Assembly: GCF_002727125.1 (NCBI RefSeq)
Contig: NZ_NHOA01000008.1
Coordinates: 2,658 to 66,657 of the forward strand
DNA length: 64,000 nucleotides
Source: Halorubrum persicum
Lineage (GTDB): Archaea; Halobacteriota; Halobacteria; Halobacteriales; Haloferacaceae
Direction: 5' to 3'
This document shows positions 7,740 to 16,138 of the stretch, piece after piece (position 1 is the first letter of the stretch; every line of letters begins with the position of its first letter). A program made the position numbers and the translations under genes. The notes below the pieces were generated by a model. The model had not been told where the DNA came from. It did not search any database and was given only the letters and a program-made list of their open reading frames with translations.

Positions 7740-8492
7740 ATGCCCGAACGACTCCGCGTGTTCGCAGGCGACTGCCGAGTGACCGAACGCGGCGACCGCT
7801 CCCGGACCCACCGCGGGCGCGTCGTCGTCCTCGTCAAGCCCGACGACACCACGCTCGTCCACGACGCCGACGGCTACCAGCCGGTCGCGTGGCTCACTCG
7901 CCCCGACTCGGTCGTCGTCGAGGGCGACGGCGACGGGTTCTCGATCACCGCCCGCGACGGCTCCCGTCGGCTCCGCGTCGTCGCCGAGGAGGCGACCGCG
8001 AGCCGCGCGCTGCCGGTCACCGAGGCGGGGCTCCCGGTCGGCACCTGCCCGGACGACGGCGGAACGCTGGTGCGCTCGCGCGGCGACGTAACCTGCCTCG
8101 ACTGCGAGACCCGTTGGGGCCTCCCGGCCGGCGCGAGCGTCACCGACGGGGTCTGTGAGGACTGCGGGCTTCCGAAGATCCGGATCGAGCGCGGCGAGCC
8201 GTTCCACCTCTGTCTCGATCCCGCCTGCGATCCCATGGAGGCCGCCGTCAGCGACCGGTTCGACCGCGTCTGGGACTGCCCGGACTGCGGTGGCGACCTC
8301 ACCGTCCAGTCCGCGCCCGGTCGCGTGTACCTCGCCTGCGAACGCCGCCCGGAGTGTGAGACCACCCTCTCGATCCCCTCCGGCGTCGTCGTCGACGAGT
8401 GCGACTGCGGGCTCCCGGTGTTCGAGACGGCCGCCGGTCGCGGCTGTCTGGACGGGAGCTGCGAGCGAGAGGGGCACACGGCGCACGAATAA
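7740..8492 (+). CDS. NucS/DUF91-like N-terminal domain plus topoisomerase-type zinc ribbons
   Basis: 250 residues. The N-terminal 100 (MPERLRVFAGDCRVTERGDR, then RGRVVVLVKPDDTTLVHDA) resembles the N-terminal DNA-binding domain of NucS/DUF91 endonucleases. The nuclease domain itself is absent. The rest has CxxC pairs at about residues 118-121 (CLDC), 138-141 (CEDC), 180-183 (CPDC) and CDC near 220, like the C-terminal C4 zinc fingers of topoisomerase I. A single-stranded DNA binding role is likely. It follows hel308 by 84 bases on the same strand but has its own promoter. Confidence 0.8.
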   Translation: MPERLRVFAGDCRVTERGDRSRTHRGRVVVLVKPDDTTLVHDADGYQPVAWLTRPDSVVVEGDGDGFSITARDGSRRLRVVAEEATASRALPVTEAGLPVGTCPDDGGTLVRSRGDVTCLDCETRWGLPAGASVTDGVCEDCGLPKIRIERGEPFHLCLDPACDPMEAAVSDRFDRVWDCPDCGGDLTVQSAPGRVYLACERRPECETTLSIPSGVVVDECDCGLPVFETAAGRGCLDGSCEREGHTAHE

Positions 8493-8537
8493 ACCGGGAG
8501 GAAACCCGGCGACTCGGGTCGGCCGCGGCGACTCCGC

Positions 8538-9551
8538 CTACTCCGCGAGCTGCTCGCGCCCCGGCGCGATCAGCCGGTCGAGGTACTCCGCGAGCGCGCC
8601 CTTCGCGTCGGCCGGGTGGAGCTCGCCCGACTCCAGCTCCGCCTCCAACGCGTCGTAGCGCTCGTACTCCAGGTTGCCGCCGTACTCCTCGGGGCGCTCG
8701 ACGACGATCGCGTCGAACCGCGGGAACACGTGGTACTCGAACACCTGCAGGACGGGGTTCTCCCGCGCCTCGCCGTCGTCGGTCGGGTCGGGGTCGGCCG
8801 TCGGCGGGCAGTACGCGTCGTTCACTTTCGACTCGATGTCGTCGCGGGAGTCCTCCATCGAGATGGTGACGCCCTCGCTCGAGGACATCTTCCCGCAGCC
8901 GGTGCCCAGATCGGCGATGAGCGGGGTGTGGAGGCTCGTCGGCGGCTCGCGGTCGATGCTCGGCAGCACGTCGCGCGCGAGCATGTGGACCTTGCGCTGC
9001 TCCATCCCGCCGACCGCCAGGTCGACGCCCAGGTACGGGATGTCGAGCGCCTGCATCAGGGGGTACACCGCCTGCGACACCTTCACCGAATCGCCGGACT
9101 TGATCTCGGCCATCGCGCGTTCGGCGCGGGCGAGGGTCGTCTCCAGCTCCAGCGCGTGGAGGTCCAGCGTGTAGTCGTCGTCGAGCTGGAAGTCGGAGCC
9201 GAGCACGAACTGCGTGTTCGACTCGTCGAGCCCGTAGGCGATGAACTGATCGCGCATGCGCTCGGCGGTGTGGCGGATCTCCTCGAACGAGCCCTTGTCG
9301 TTGAGGTAGGCGTGCACGTCGGCGAGCAGCACCGTCACCTCGAACCCGGCCTCCTGGAAGTCGATGAGCTTGTTCGCGGTGAGCATGTGCCCGATGTGGA
9401 GGACTCCCGAGGGCTCGTAGCCGACGTACGCCCGCTTCCCGTCGGGGTCGTCGGCCAGCGCCTCGATCTCCTCCTCGGTGACCACCTCGGCCGCGTTCCG
9501 GGTGATCCGCTCGTAAGCGTCCATACCCCCGACTGCGCGGTTGTCGGTCAT
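8538..9551 (-). CDS. tyrS: Tyrosyl-tRNA synthetase
   Basis: Class I aminoacyl-tRNA synthetase that charges tRNA-Tyr; archaeal/eukaryotic short form. HIGH signature HIGHM follows YVGYEPSGVL, and the second signature is GKMSSSEG. It has 337 residues from the ATG at 9551, or 328 from the ATG at 9524 (MDAYERITRN), which matches the typical N-terminus of relatives. No TATA element clearly decides between them. The stop at 8538 is 45 bases from the convergent zinc-ribbon gene. Confidence 0.96.
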   Translation of the reverse strand: MTDNRAVGGMDAYERITRNAAEVVTEEEIEALADDPDGKRAYVGYEPSGVLHIGHMLTANKLIDFQEAGFEVTVLLADVHAYLNDKGSFEEIRHTAERMRDQFIAYGLDESNTQFVLGSDFQLDDDYTLDLHALELETTLARAERAMAEIKSGDSVKVSQAVYPLMQALDIPYLGVDLAVGGMEQRKVHMLARDVLPSIDREPPTSLHTPLIADLGTGCGKMSSSEGVTISMEDSRDDIESKVNDAYCPPTADPDPTDDGEARENPVLQVFEYHVFPRFDAIVVERPEEYGGNLEYERYDALEAELESGELHPADAKGALAEYLDRLIAPGREQLAE

Positions 9552-9615
9552 ATGACTTCTGGATGCGTGTTGACGGGTGGTGCGGAGTCGGAAAGCGGCG
9601 CCTCGACGCCCCCTC

Positions 9616-11670
9616 CTACTCCTCGGTCTCGGGCAGCGTCCGCCCCGCCCGGTGCTCCGAGATGATCCGGTCGAGGTGCTCCTGTTTCTCCGTCTTCCGT
9701 CGCCGTTCGGCCCGACGCTCCCAGTCGTCGACGGCGGCCGCCACGGCCTCCTCGCTCGCGACCGCCAGCTCGTCGACCTCGCGGACCGGGACCGCGTCGG
9801 CCGGGAGGACCGGTACGTCGTGGTCGAACAACACCTGATCGGCCACCTCAGAGATGTTCCCTTCGCCGCGGACGACCGCCCGCGGGTCCGTCTCCGCCAG
9901 CCGCTCCGCGGTGCGCCGCCCGGCACCGGAGGCGTCGCGGAGGTACACCACGTCGCCGGCGACGAGCCCGTACTCGTCGTCGGCGGTCTCTAAGGCGTCG
10001 AGCGTGAACTGCTCGACCACCTTCACGCTCACGAGCCCCCGGTCGTCGGCCACGTCGTCGAAGTTCGAGTGGTCGAGCCGCCACAGCTCCTTGAGCGTCT
10101 CCACCTTCCCCTCGAGGTCCGCGACCCGCTCGCGCGCCTCGTCGCGCTCGCGCTCCAGCCGGTCAGTCTCGCGTTCGAGCCGCGACACCGCGCGCCGGGT
10201 CCGCGCCTCGATGCGCTCCTCGCGTTTCGCCTCTTCGAGCTCACCCTCCAGCTCGGCGATCCGCTCGTCGCGCTCGGCGAGGTCGCCCTCCAGCGACTCG
10301 GCGTGCGACTCCAGCCGGTCGACGCGCTCGCGGAGCCGGCGGATCGTCTCCTCCTCCTCGGTGCGCTCCGGCGCGGTGGGGTCGGTGTCGTCGGCGCCGT
10401 CCTCGCCCGCTCCGTCGCCGTTCCCATCGTCCTCGCTTAGCTCCGCGACGACGGACTCCACGGAGGCGTCGCCCGCGACGACCCCCGCGATCACCGCCTC
10501 CCGATCGAGCCGGGGCGGGGTCTTCGCGGCGATGCGCTCGAACTGGTCCTCGTGGTCGTCGTAGGCGTACAGCGCCGCCGCCAGCGCGTCGCGCTCGTGG
10601 TCGTTGTCGTAGCCCGCCTCGCGGGTCCGATGGAGCTTCTCGTCCACGGGGAGGTCCGTGGTCGGCCGCCATCCCGCGGCGTCGAAGGAGCGCCGGAACT
10701 TCTCGACGGTCTCCGGCATCGGCTCCACGTCGGCGGCCACGATGATCGGTCGCCCCTGCTCGATGATCCACTCGGTCACGTCCGCCGTGTCCGCGGTCCG
10801 CGAGGAGTACAGCGCGTGGACGGTGCCGTCGAGCCCGACCACGGCGGCCGCGGTGGTCGTCCCCGGGTCGATCCCGACGATCACCCGGTCGCGCCGCTGC
10901 ACGAGCGGCTCGTACTCGATCCCGTCTCGCCGCTCGCGCTCGACCTCGACGCGCACGTCGCCGGCCCGCGAGTTCGAGACGGGGATGTCCTCGGGACGCG
11001 CCTCGACCGTGAACGTCGCGTTCGCGTACCCGCCGTACTTCTCGGTCACGTCGCGCTCGAACTCGAGGTTCGCCTCCTTGAGCTTCGACTGGACCTGCCG
11101 GGTCCGCTTCCGGACGTTCCCGTGGATCCGCCGGGTGTAGCGGTCCTGACTCCACCCGCCCTTTCCGGTCGATCGCCCGCGAGACACTTTCACCGTCGTC
11201 TCGTCGGTGAAGGCGGTCACCTCGTGGCCGACGTTGGCGGCCGCGAGCCGGGCCGACGCCTCCGCCTCCTTCATCGGCTCTTTCCCGTACGGGATCCCGT
11301 GTCTGGAGGCGACCCGCGACAGCGGCTCCGGGCGCTCGGCGCCGGTCACCTGCACCAGCCGCGTGCCGTCGGGGAGCGACTGGAGGAACCCCACGAGCTC
11401 CCCCTTGTCCGCCGCCAGCTCGTAGGCGTTGTCGGTGGCGACGTACAGGGGTTCGCGGTCGTCGATCAGCCGGCAGAGCTTTCGGAACGACACCACGTCC
11501 CGGGTCACCCGCGCCATCGGGCCGTCGGCGTCGGGCGCGTCCGGGTCGTCGTCGTCGACGGGATCCAGGATGACGAGGGCGTAGGAGGGGTCGTCGCCGC
11601 GAACGTCGCCGCTGTGCACGTCGACGCCGAACACCGGCCGGTCGCGGGCGCGGATGGTCCGGGTTGTCAC
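9616..11670 (-). CDS. DUF460/COG2433 RNase H-fold protein
   Basis: 684 residues from the GTG at 11670. N-terminal part: RNase H-like fold starting VFGVDVHSGDV. Middle: a second, RuvC-like segment VIVGIDPGTTTAAAVVGLDG with a probable metal-binding Asp. Residues about 440-550 are a long Glu/Arg coiled coil, and a C-terminal alpha/beta region follows. It is a predicted nuclease family, archaea-specific, with no proven substrate. A TATATA box 27 bases upstream of GTG 11670 would lie inside the coding sequence if the longer frame (to 11706) were used, so the shorter start is preferred. Confidence 0.88.
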   Translation of the reverse strand: MTTRTIRARDRPVFGVDVHSGDVRGDDPSYALVILDPVDDDDPDAPDADGPMARVTRDVVSFRKLCRLIDDREPLYVATDNAYELAADKGELVGFLQSLPDGTRLVQVTGAERPEPLSRVASRHGIPYGKEPMKEAEASARLAAANVGHEVTAFTDETTVKVSRGRSTGKGGWSQDRYTRRIHGNVRKRTRQVQSKLKEANLEFERDVTEKYGGYANATFTVEARPEDIPVSNSRAGDVRVEVERERRDGIEYEPLVQRRDRVIVGIDPGTTTAAAVVGLDGTVHALYSSRTADTADVTEWIIEQGRPIIVAADVEPMPETVEKFRRSFDAAGWRPTTDLPVDEKLHRTREAGYDNDHERDALAAALYAYDDHEDQFERIAAKTPPRLDREAVIAGVVAGDASVESVVAELSEDDGNGDGAGEDGADDTDPTAPERTEEEETIRRLRERVDRLESHAESLEGDLAERDERIAELEGELEEAKREERIEARTRRAVSRLERETDRLERERDEARERVADLEGKVETLKELWRLDHSNFDDVADDRGLVSVKVVEQFTLDALETADDEYGLVAGDVVYLRDASGAGRRTAERLAETDPRAVVRGEGNISEVADQVLFDHDVPVLPADAVPVREVDELAVASEEAVAAAVDDWERRAERRRKTEKQEHLDRIISEHRAGRTLPETEE

Positions 11671-11694
11671 GTGGTCACGTAGGTTGCTGACGCC

Positions 11695-11700
11695 TATATA
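11695..11700 (-). promoter_or_regulatory. TATA box of the DUF460 gene
   Basis: TATATA on the minus strand, 27 bases before GTG 11670, sits in the gap after panB and decides the start of the DUF460 gene. Confidence 0.75.
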
Positions 11701-11742
11701 CCCCACGCCAGGGACGGTGGTTGTGGGGTACGGCGCGGTCGC

Positions 11743-12549
11743 TCAGTACATGTCGTCGAGCTCGGACTCGACGTGCGAGTGCTCTTCTGACGGGAACTCG
11801 CCGGCCGTCACCGCGTCGCGGTACGCCGCGACCGCGTCGAGCATCTCGCTCCGCACGTCGCCGAACCGCTCCGCGAAGGGCGGCGACCACTCGCCGAGCC
11901 CCGCCACGTCGTTGATCACGAGGACCTGCCCGTCGCAGTCCGCCCCGGCGCCGATCCCGATCGTCGGGATCTCCAGCGCCTCGGTCACCGCCGCCGCGAG
12001 GTTCGCGGGGACGTGCTCTAACACGAGCGCGAACGCGCCGGCCTCGGCGTGTGCCCCCGCGAGGTCGACGATCTCCTCGGCGGCGTCCTGATCGGTTCCC
12101 TGTCGCGTGTAGCCGCCGAGCCGGTTGACGTGCTGGGGCGTCAGCCCGAGGTGCGCCATCACGGGGATCCCGACGTCGGCCATCCGCCGGGTCATCTCGA
12201 CGGTGTGGGGGCCGCTCTCGATCTTCACCGCGTCGGCGTTCGCCTCCTTCAGGAGGCGCCCCGCGTTGCGAACCGACTCCGCCTCGTCGACGCCGAAGGA
12301 GAGGAACGGCATGTCGGCGACGACGAGCGCGTCCTCGGTCGCCCGGGCGACCGCGGCGGTCCGGCTCGCGACCTCGTCGAGCGTCACGGGGAGCGTGGAG
12401 TCGTAGCCGAGGGCGGCGTTGCCCATGCTGTCGCCCACGAGGATCACGTCGATCCCGGCCTCGTCGACGACCGCCGCCGTCGGGGCGTCGTAGGCGGTCA
12501 GCATCGTGATCGGCTCGTCGCCCTCCCGGAGTCCCCGCGTCGTGGTCAT
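11743..12549 (-). CDS. panB: 3-methyl-2-oxobutanoate hydroxymethyltransferase
   Basis: Makes ketopantoate from 2-oxoisovalerate and methylene-tetrahydrofolate (or a C1 carrier), the first step of pantoate and CoA synthesis. It has 268 residues from the ATG at 12549 (MTTTRGLREGDEPITMLTAY). The family marks are VGDSMGNAALGYDST (metal-binding Asp and Ser), KIESG, a MAHLGLTPQ segment and the catalytic Glu region LVLEHVPA. The N-terminal extension in the longer frame crosses the TATA element and is rejected. Confidence 0.95.
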   Translation of the reverse strand: MTTTRGLREGDEPITMLTAYDAPTAAVVDEAGIDVILVGDSMGNAALGYDSTLPVTLDEVASRTAAVARATEDALVVADMPFLSFGVDEAESVRNAGRLLKEANADAVKIESGPHTVEMTRRMADVGIPVMAHLGLTPQHVNRLGGYTRQGTDQDAAEEIVDLAGAHAEAGAFALVLEHVPANLAAAVTEALEIPTIGIGAGADCDGQVLVINDVAGLGEWSPPFAERFGDVRSEMLDAVAAYRDAVTAGEFPSEEHSHVESELDDMY

Positions 12550-12572
12550 ATCTCGAACACGCCCGTGCAACC

Positions 12573-12580
12573 CGTTAAAG
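12573..12580 (-). promoter_or_regulatory. TATA element of panB
   Basis: Minus-strand CTTTAACG about 28 bases before the ATG at 12549 supports that start and a leaderless mRNA. Confidence 0.65.
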
Positions 12581-12673
12581 TCGCCGGAATCCGGAACATC
12601 GGACACTTCCGGGCCGCCCTCCCCGCTCCCGCGGACCGTCACCGATTTGCACGTCCGCCACGGACAATTCGTC

Positions 12674-13138
12674 GTGCAACCTGTCGAGCGGGCCGAGTAC
12701 GAGGGCGTCGACTACGGCTGGGTGATGCAGACGACGTTCGTCGTCACCATCCTCGTGGGCGCCCCGATCGTCGCGGTCCTCTCCGCGTTCGTCACCCTCG
12801 ACTCGTGGGGGGCCCGCGCGGCGTTCGCCGTCCGGGTCGGCGCCCCCATCTGGTTCGTCACCGCCGTCGCCGTCGCGGTCTACGCGCGGCGCACCGACGC
12901 GGGGGACGGTGGCGTCGCGGAATCGGACGACGGCCACGCTGTCGACGGCCATGCCACCGACGGCGACGATGGCGACGATAACGCTGATAGCGAGGATGAC
13001 GCCGATAGCGCCGGTAACGCCGACGACGCCGACACCCCCGCCGGCGGCGAAGCCGGTGACGCCGACGCTGCCGAGGAGGGGTCTCCCGGAGGCGGTGAGA
13101 AGGCGGGCGAGCCGACCTCTGGCGACGGCTCCGCCTGA
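12674..13138 (+). CDS. Two-helix membrane protein with acidic low-complexity tail (DUF5822-like)
   Basis: 154 residues from the GTG at 12674. The core GVDYGWVMQTTFVVTILVGA is followed by a second hydrophobic helix (APIWFVTAVAVAVYARR), and the pattern resembles the haloarchaeal membrane family DUF5822. The last 75 residues are nearly all Asp, Gly, Ala, Ser and Glu, predicted disordered. It is divergent from panB. The longer upstream frame would overlap the panB start region antisense and is not supported. Function unknown. Confidence 0.7.
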   Translation: MQPVERAEYEGVDYGWVMQTTFVVTILVGAPIVAVLSAFVTLDSWGARAAFAVRVGAPIWFVTAVAVAVYARRTDAGDGGVAESDDGHAVDGHATDGDDGDDNADSEDDADSAGNADDADTPAGGEAGDADAAEEGSPGGGEKAGEPTSGDGSA

Positions 13139-13176
13139 CGTGCTCCCCGAGGCGCTGTCCGATTACCTGTGAGGGT

Positions 13177-13848
13177 TCACTGATCGATCAGGTCCTCCGC
13201 CCACGCGAACGGGACGCCGGCGCGCTCCGCGGCCACGGCGTCGCGCCGCGAGTCGCCGACGAACAGCGCGCGCGCCGGTTCGGCGCCGAGCCGGTCGACC
13301 GCCGCGAGCACCGACTCCGGCTCCGGCTTGTGGGTGTCGACCGTGTCGCGTCCGACGATCGCGTGGGGGTCCAGCGCCTCGCCGAGCCCGTGGGCCTCTA
13401 CGGCGACTCGGCAGGCCGCCTCACAGTTGAGCGAACAGACGCCGGCGGGGGGTACGTTCCGGCCGCCGTCACTCCGTTCGGCCCCCTCGGTCAGCCGTCT
13501 TCCGAGCGGGAGCAGCATCGAACTGCGCGCGCCCGACCGCTCGTGCTCCGCGATGGCCGCTTCGACGGGATCGCGGATCCCGTACTCCCCGGCGGCTTCG
13601 AGCAGGCCCCACAGCTCGTCGGTCGGGGGGATCCTCGCGTGCCCGGCGTACACCTCGAGGACGGACTCTGCGACCGCGCCCCAGTCGACCGCGAGTTCGA
13701 CGAGGGTCCCGTCGAGGTCGTAGACGACCGCGTCGTACGCGTCGAGGTCGATCGGCCGGTCGACGCTCGGGACGCCGCCGGCCGCGCTTTTCGGGGCGTC
13801 TCCGCCGCTCTCGTCCCCCCCGTTCGCTCGCCCACCGTCGCCCGTCAC
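13177..13848 (-). CDS. HAD-superfamily phosphatase
   Basis: 223 residues from the GTG at 13848, which overlaps the TGA of the acyl-CoA dehydrogenase by 4 bases (GTGA). Motif I is VVYDLDGTLV (nucleophile and acid/base Asp), motif III is a Lys in THKPEP, and motif IV is FVGDSRRDAVAA. This fits the phosphoglycolate phosphatase-like class with a helical cap. Substrate not predictable. The first 35 residues are Gly/Asp-rich. Translation is likely coupled to the upstream gene. Confidence 0.85.
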   Translation of the reverse strand: MTGDGGRANGGDESGGDAPKSAAGGVPSVDRPIDLDAYDAVVYDLDGTLVELAVDWGAVAESVLEVYAGHARIPPTDELWGLLEAAGEYGIRDPVEAAIAEHERSGARSSMLLPLGRRLTEGAERSDGGRNVPPAGVCSLNCEAACRVAVEAHGLGEALDPHAIVGRDTVDTHKPEPESVLAAVDRLGAEPARALFVGDSRRDAVAAERAGVPFAWAEDLIDQ

Positions 13849-15035
13849 TCGCCCAACACCCCCCGAGCGATGATCGTCTTCTGGATCTCCGTCGTCCCCT
13901 CGTAGATCTCCGTTATCTTCGCGTCGCGGTAGAACCGCTCCACGTCGAACTCGGTGGTGTAGCCGTATCCGCCGTGGATCTGGACGGCCTCGTTGGTCAC
14001 CGACATCGCGGTCTCGCTGGCCCGGTACTTCGCTTTCGAGGCCGCGACGCGGTTGTCCTCGCCGGCCTCCGCCTGCCGGCACGCCTCCCGGACGAGCAGG
14101 CGGGCCGCCGAGATGTCAGTCGCCATCTCCGCGAACGTGTGCCGGATCGTCTGGATGTCGCTGATCGGTCCGCCGAACTGCTCGCGCTCCGCGGCGTACG
14201 CCTTCGCCTCGTCGAAGGCCGCCTGCGCGACCCCCACCGCCTGCGACGCGATGCCGATCCGGCCGCCGGTGAGCGTCCGGAAGGCGGCCGAGAGCCCCTT
14301 CCCCTCCTCGGTGAGCCGGTTTGCGGCCGGCACCCGGCAGTCGTCGAAGGAGATCGCGGTCGTGTCCGACGCGCGGAGCCCGAGCTTCTCCTCCTTCTTC
14401 CCGACCGCGAACCCGTCGGTGTCTGCCGGGACGAGGAACTGGGTGATCGACCCGCCGTCGTCCGCGTCCGTCGTCGCCCCCTCGGCGTCCGGGGCGACGG
14501 CCTTCGCGAAGACGATCGCGACCCCGCCCCGCTCCCCGTTCGTGATCCACTGCTTCTCGCCGTTCAAGACGTACTCGTCGGTTTCGGGGTCGTACTCGGC
14601 GGTCGTCGACATCTCCGCCGGGTTCGACCCCGCGTGCGGCTCGGAGAGACAGAACATCCCGACCGGGCGCCCCTCGGCCGCCATCTCCGGGAGCCAGCGC
14701 TCCCGCTGGGCCTCGCTGCCGAACTCGGCGATACAGGAGGTCGCGAGGCAGTGGACGGAGAGCGCGGTCGCGACCGCGAGGTGGCCGTGCGCCAGCTCCT
14801 CGTTGACGATCGCGTAGGTCGTCTCGTCGGCGCCGAAGCCGCCGTACGCCTCGGGCACCGTCAGCCCCGTCAGGCCGAGCTCGGCGAGCCCGTCCCACAC
14901 GTCCTCCGGGAACGACTCGGCCTCGTCGGCCTCGCCGGCCCCGGGCCGGACCTCCTCGGCCGCGAACTCGCGGACGAGGTCGCGGATCGCCTCCTGTTCG
15001 TCGGTGAGCGACGAGCCGACGCGTGCGCCAGTCAT
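13845..15035 (-). CDS. Acyl-CoA dehydrogenase
   Basis: FAD flavoenzyme that forms the alpha,beta double bond of an acyl-CoA. 396 residues from the ATG at 15035 (MTGARVGSSLTDEQEAIRDL). FAD/substrate regions are MFCLSEPHAGSNPA and EKQWITNGE. The C-terminal catalytic region has HGGYGYTTEFDVERFYRDAK and EIYEGTTEIQ. A T-rich TATA element is 28 bases upstream. It lies behind the AIR-synthase gene with only 77 bases between them. Chain-length specificity cannot be read from sequence. Confidence 0.95.
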   Translation of the reverse strand: MTGARVGSSLTDEQEAIRDLVREFAAEEVRPGAGEADEAESFPEDVWDGLAELGLTGLTVPEAYGGFGADETTYAIVNEELAHGHLAVATALSVHCLATSCIAEFGSEAQRERWLPEMAAEGRPVGMFCLSEPHAGSNPAEMSTTAEYDPETDEYVLNGEKQWITNGERGGVAIVFAKAVAPDAEGATTDADDGGSITQFLVPADTDGFAVGKKEEKLGLRASDTTAISFDDCRVPAANRLTEEGKGLSAAFRTLTGGRIGIASQAVGVAQAAFDEAKAYAAEREQFGGPISDIQTIRHTFAEMATDISAARLLVREACRQAEAGEDNRVAASKAKYRASETAMSVTNEAVQIHGGYGYTTEFDVERFYRDAKITEIYEGTTEIQKTIIARGVLGE

Positions 15036-15057
15036 ACCGTTCGATTCGATCTCACAC

Positions 15058-15066
15058 TGAAAAAGG
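15058..15066 (-). promoter_or_regulatory. TATA element of the acyl-CoA dehydrogenase gene
   Basis: Minus-strand CCTTTTTCA is centred 28 bases before the ATG at 15035. Confidence 0.55.
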
Positions 15067-15112
15067 TGAGCGATCGGGTGGGATCGTTCGCGCGGCCACC
15101 GCGGGCCGCCCG

Positions 15113-16138
15113 CTACTCCCACAGCGGGTACAGCTCGTCGCGCGGCGCCTCGTCGATCCGATCGTCGTCGAGGAGGACGGCGCCAGCGTCGTCGTCGGCA
15201 TCGGAACCGCCGCCGGCATCGGAACCGTCCTCATCGACCGCTGTCGCCCGCACCTCGCCGATTTCGCCGGCGTCGATCCCGGCGGCCCCCAGCGCGTCGA
15301 ACGCCTCGTCGACGCGCTCCGGCGGCACCGCGGCCAGCAGCGCGCCGGAGCCGAACGTCGCCAGCGGGTCGACGCCGAGCGCGCCGCAGCAGGCCTCCGT
15401 TTCGGGTCGAATCGGGACCCGCTCGCGCTCCACGGACAGAATGGTCCCGCTCGCGCTCGCGGTCTCGACGAGGGCGGTCAGCAGGCCCCCCTCCGTCGGG
15501 TCGTGCATGGCGCTCGCGGCGTCGCGCACGGCGGCCGCGTCGGGGACGACGCTCACCTCGTCGAGGAACTCGGCGGCCGCGTCGAGGGTCGTGGCCGACA
15601 CGCCCGCCTCGGCGCACTCCTCGCGGAAGTCGGTCGCGAGGATCGCCGTCGCCTCGATCCCGGCGCCCTTCGTGAGCAGGAGCCGGTCCCCCGGCTCGGC
15701 CCCGCCGCTCGACACGAACCGGTCCGTGGTGCCGAGCGCGGTCATCGAGCAGAGCGGGCGCTCCAGCGACGGCAGCACCTCGGTGTGACCGCCGACGATC
15801 GCGACCCCCAGACCGCGGGCGGTCGCGTCCACCTGCTCTGTGACGGTCCGCCGCCGGGCCGGGTCGTCGTCGGGGAGGAAGAGCGTGTGGGTGAGCCACC
15901 GCGGGTCCGCGCCGCTCGCGGCCACGTCGTTGCAGGCGACGTGGACCGCCAGCTCCCCGACGGCGTCCGCCGCCAGCGACAGCGGATCCGCGGCGACGAC
16001 CAGCGTCGACTCCGCGCCGTCGAGGTCGATCGCGGCCGCGTCCTCGCCGTAGGCCGGCCCCGCGTCGACCGCGGCGTCGTCGGCGCCGGTGGCCGCGAGC
16101 ACCTCCGCGAGCGCGTCGGGACCGAGCTTGCCGGTCAT
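15113..16138 (-). CDS. AIR synthase family protein (HypE/PurM-like)
   Basis: 341 residues from the ATG at 16138, overlapping the AlaX-type gene's stop by 4 bases (ATGA). The PurM-fold marks are GEDAAAIDL near the N-terminus, HVACNDVAASGADPRWL, and AIVGGHTEVLPSLERP, with the C-terminal MHDPTEGGLLTAL. This is the pattern of HypE-like ATP-binding AIR-synthase relatives. No hydrogenase genes are in the window, so a HypE role is unlikely; the real substrate is unknown. A Gly/Asp/Ala-rich loop precedes the C-terminus. Confidence 0.85.
   Translation of the reverse strand: MTGKLGPDALAEVLAATGADDAAVDAGPAYGEDAAAIDLDGAESTLVVAADPLSLAADAVGELAVHVACNDVAASGADPRWLTHTLFLPDDDPARRRTVTEQVDATARGLGVAIVGGHTEVLPSLERPLCSMTALGTTDRFVSSGGAEPGDRLLLTKGAGIEATAILATDFREECAEAGVSATTLDAAAEFLDEVSVVPDAAAVRDAASAMHDPTEGGLLTALVETASASGTILSVERERVPIRPETEACCGALGVDPLATFGSGALLAAVPPERVDEAFDALGAAGIDAGEIGEVRATAVDEDGSDAGGGSDADDDAGAVLLDDDRIDEAPRDELYPLWE

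Noticed and set aside
12506-12673. Longer N-terminus for the DUF5822-like protein
   Set aside because: It would run antisense into the panB start and promoter and has no hydrophobic or conserved features.
15113-16138. Hydrogenase maturation HypE
   Set aside because: No other hyp or hydrogenase genes nearby and the C-terminal HypE cysteine tail is absent; kept as AIR-synthase family only.
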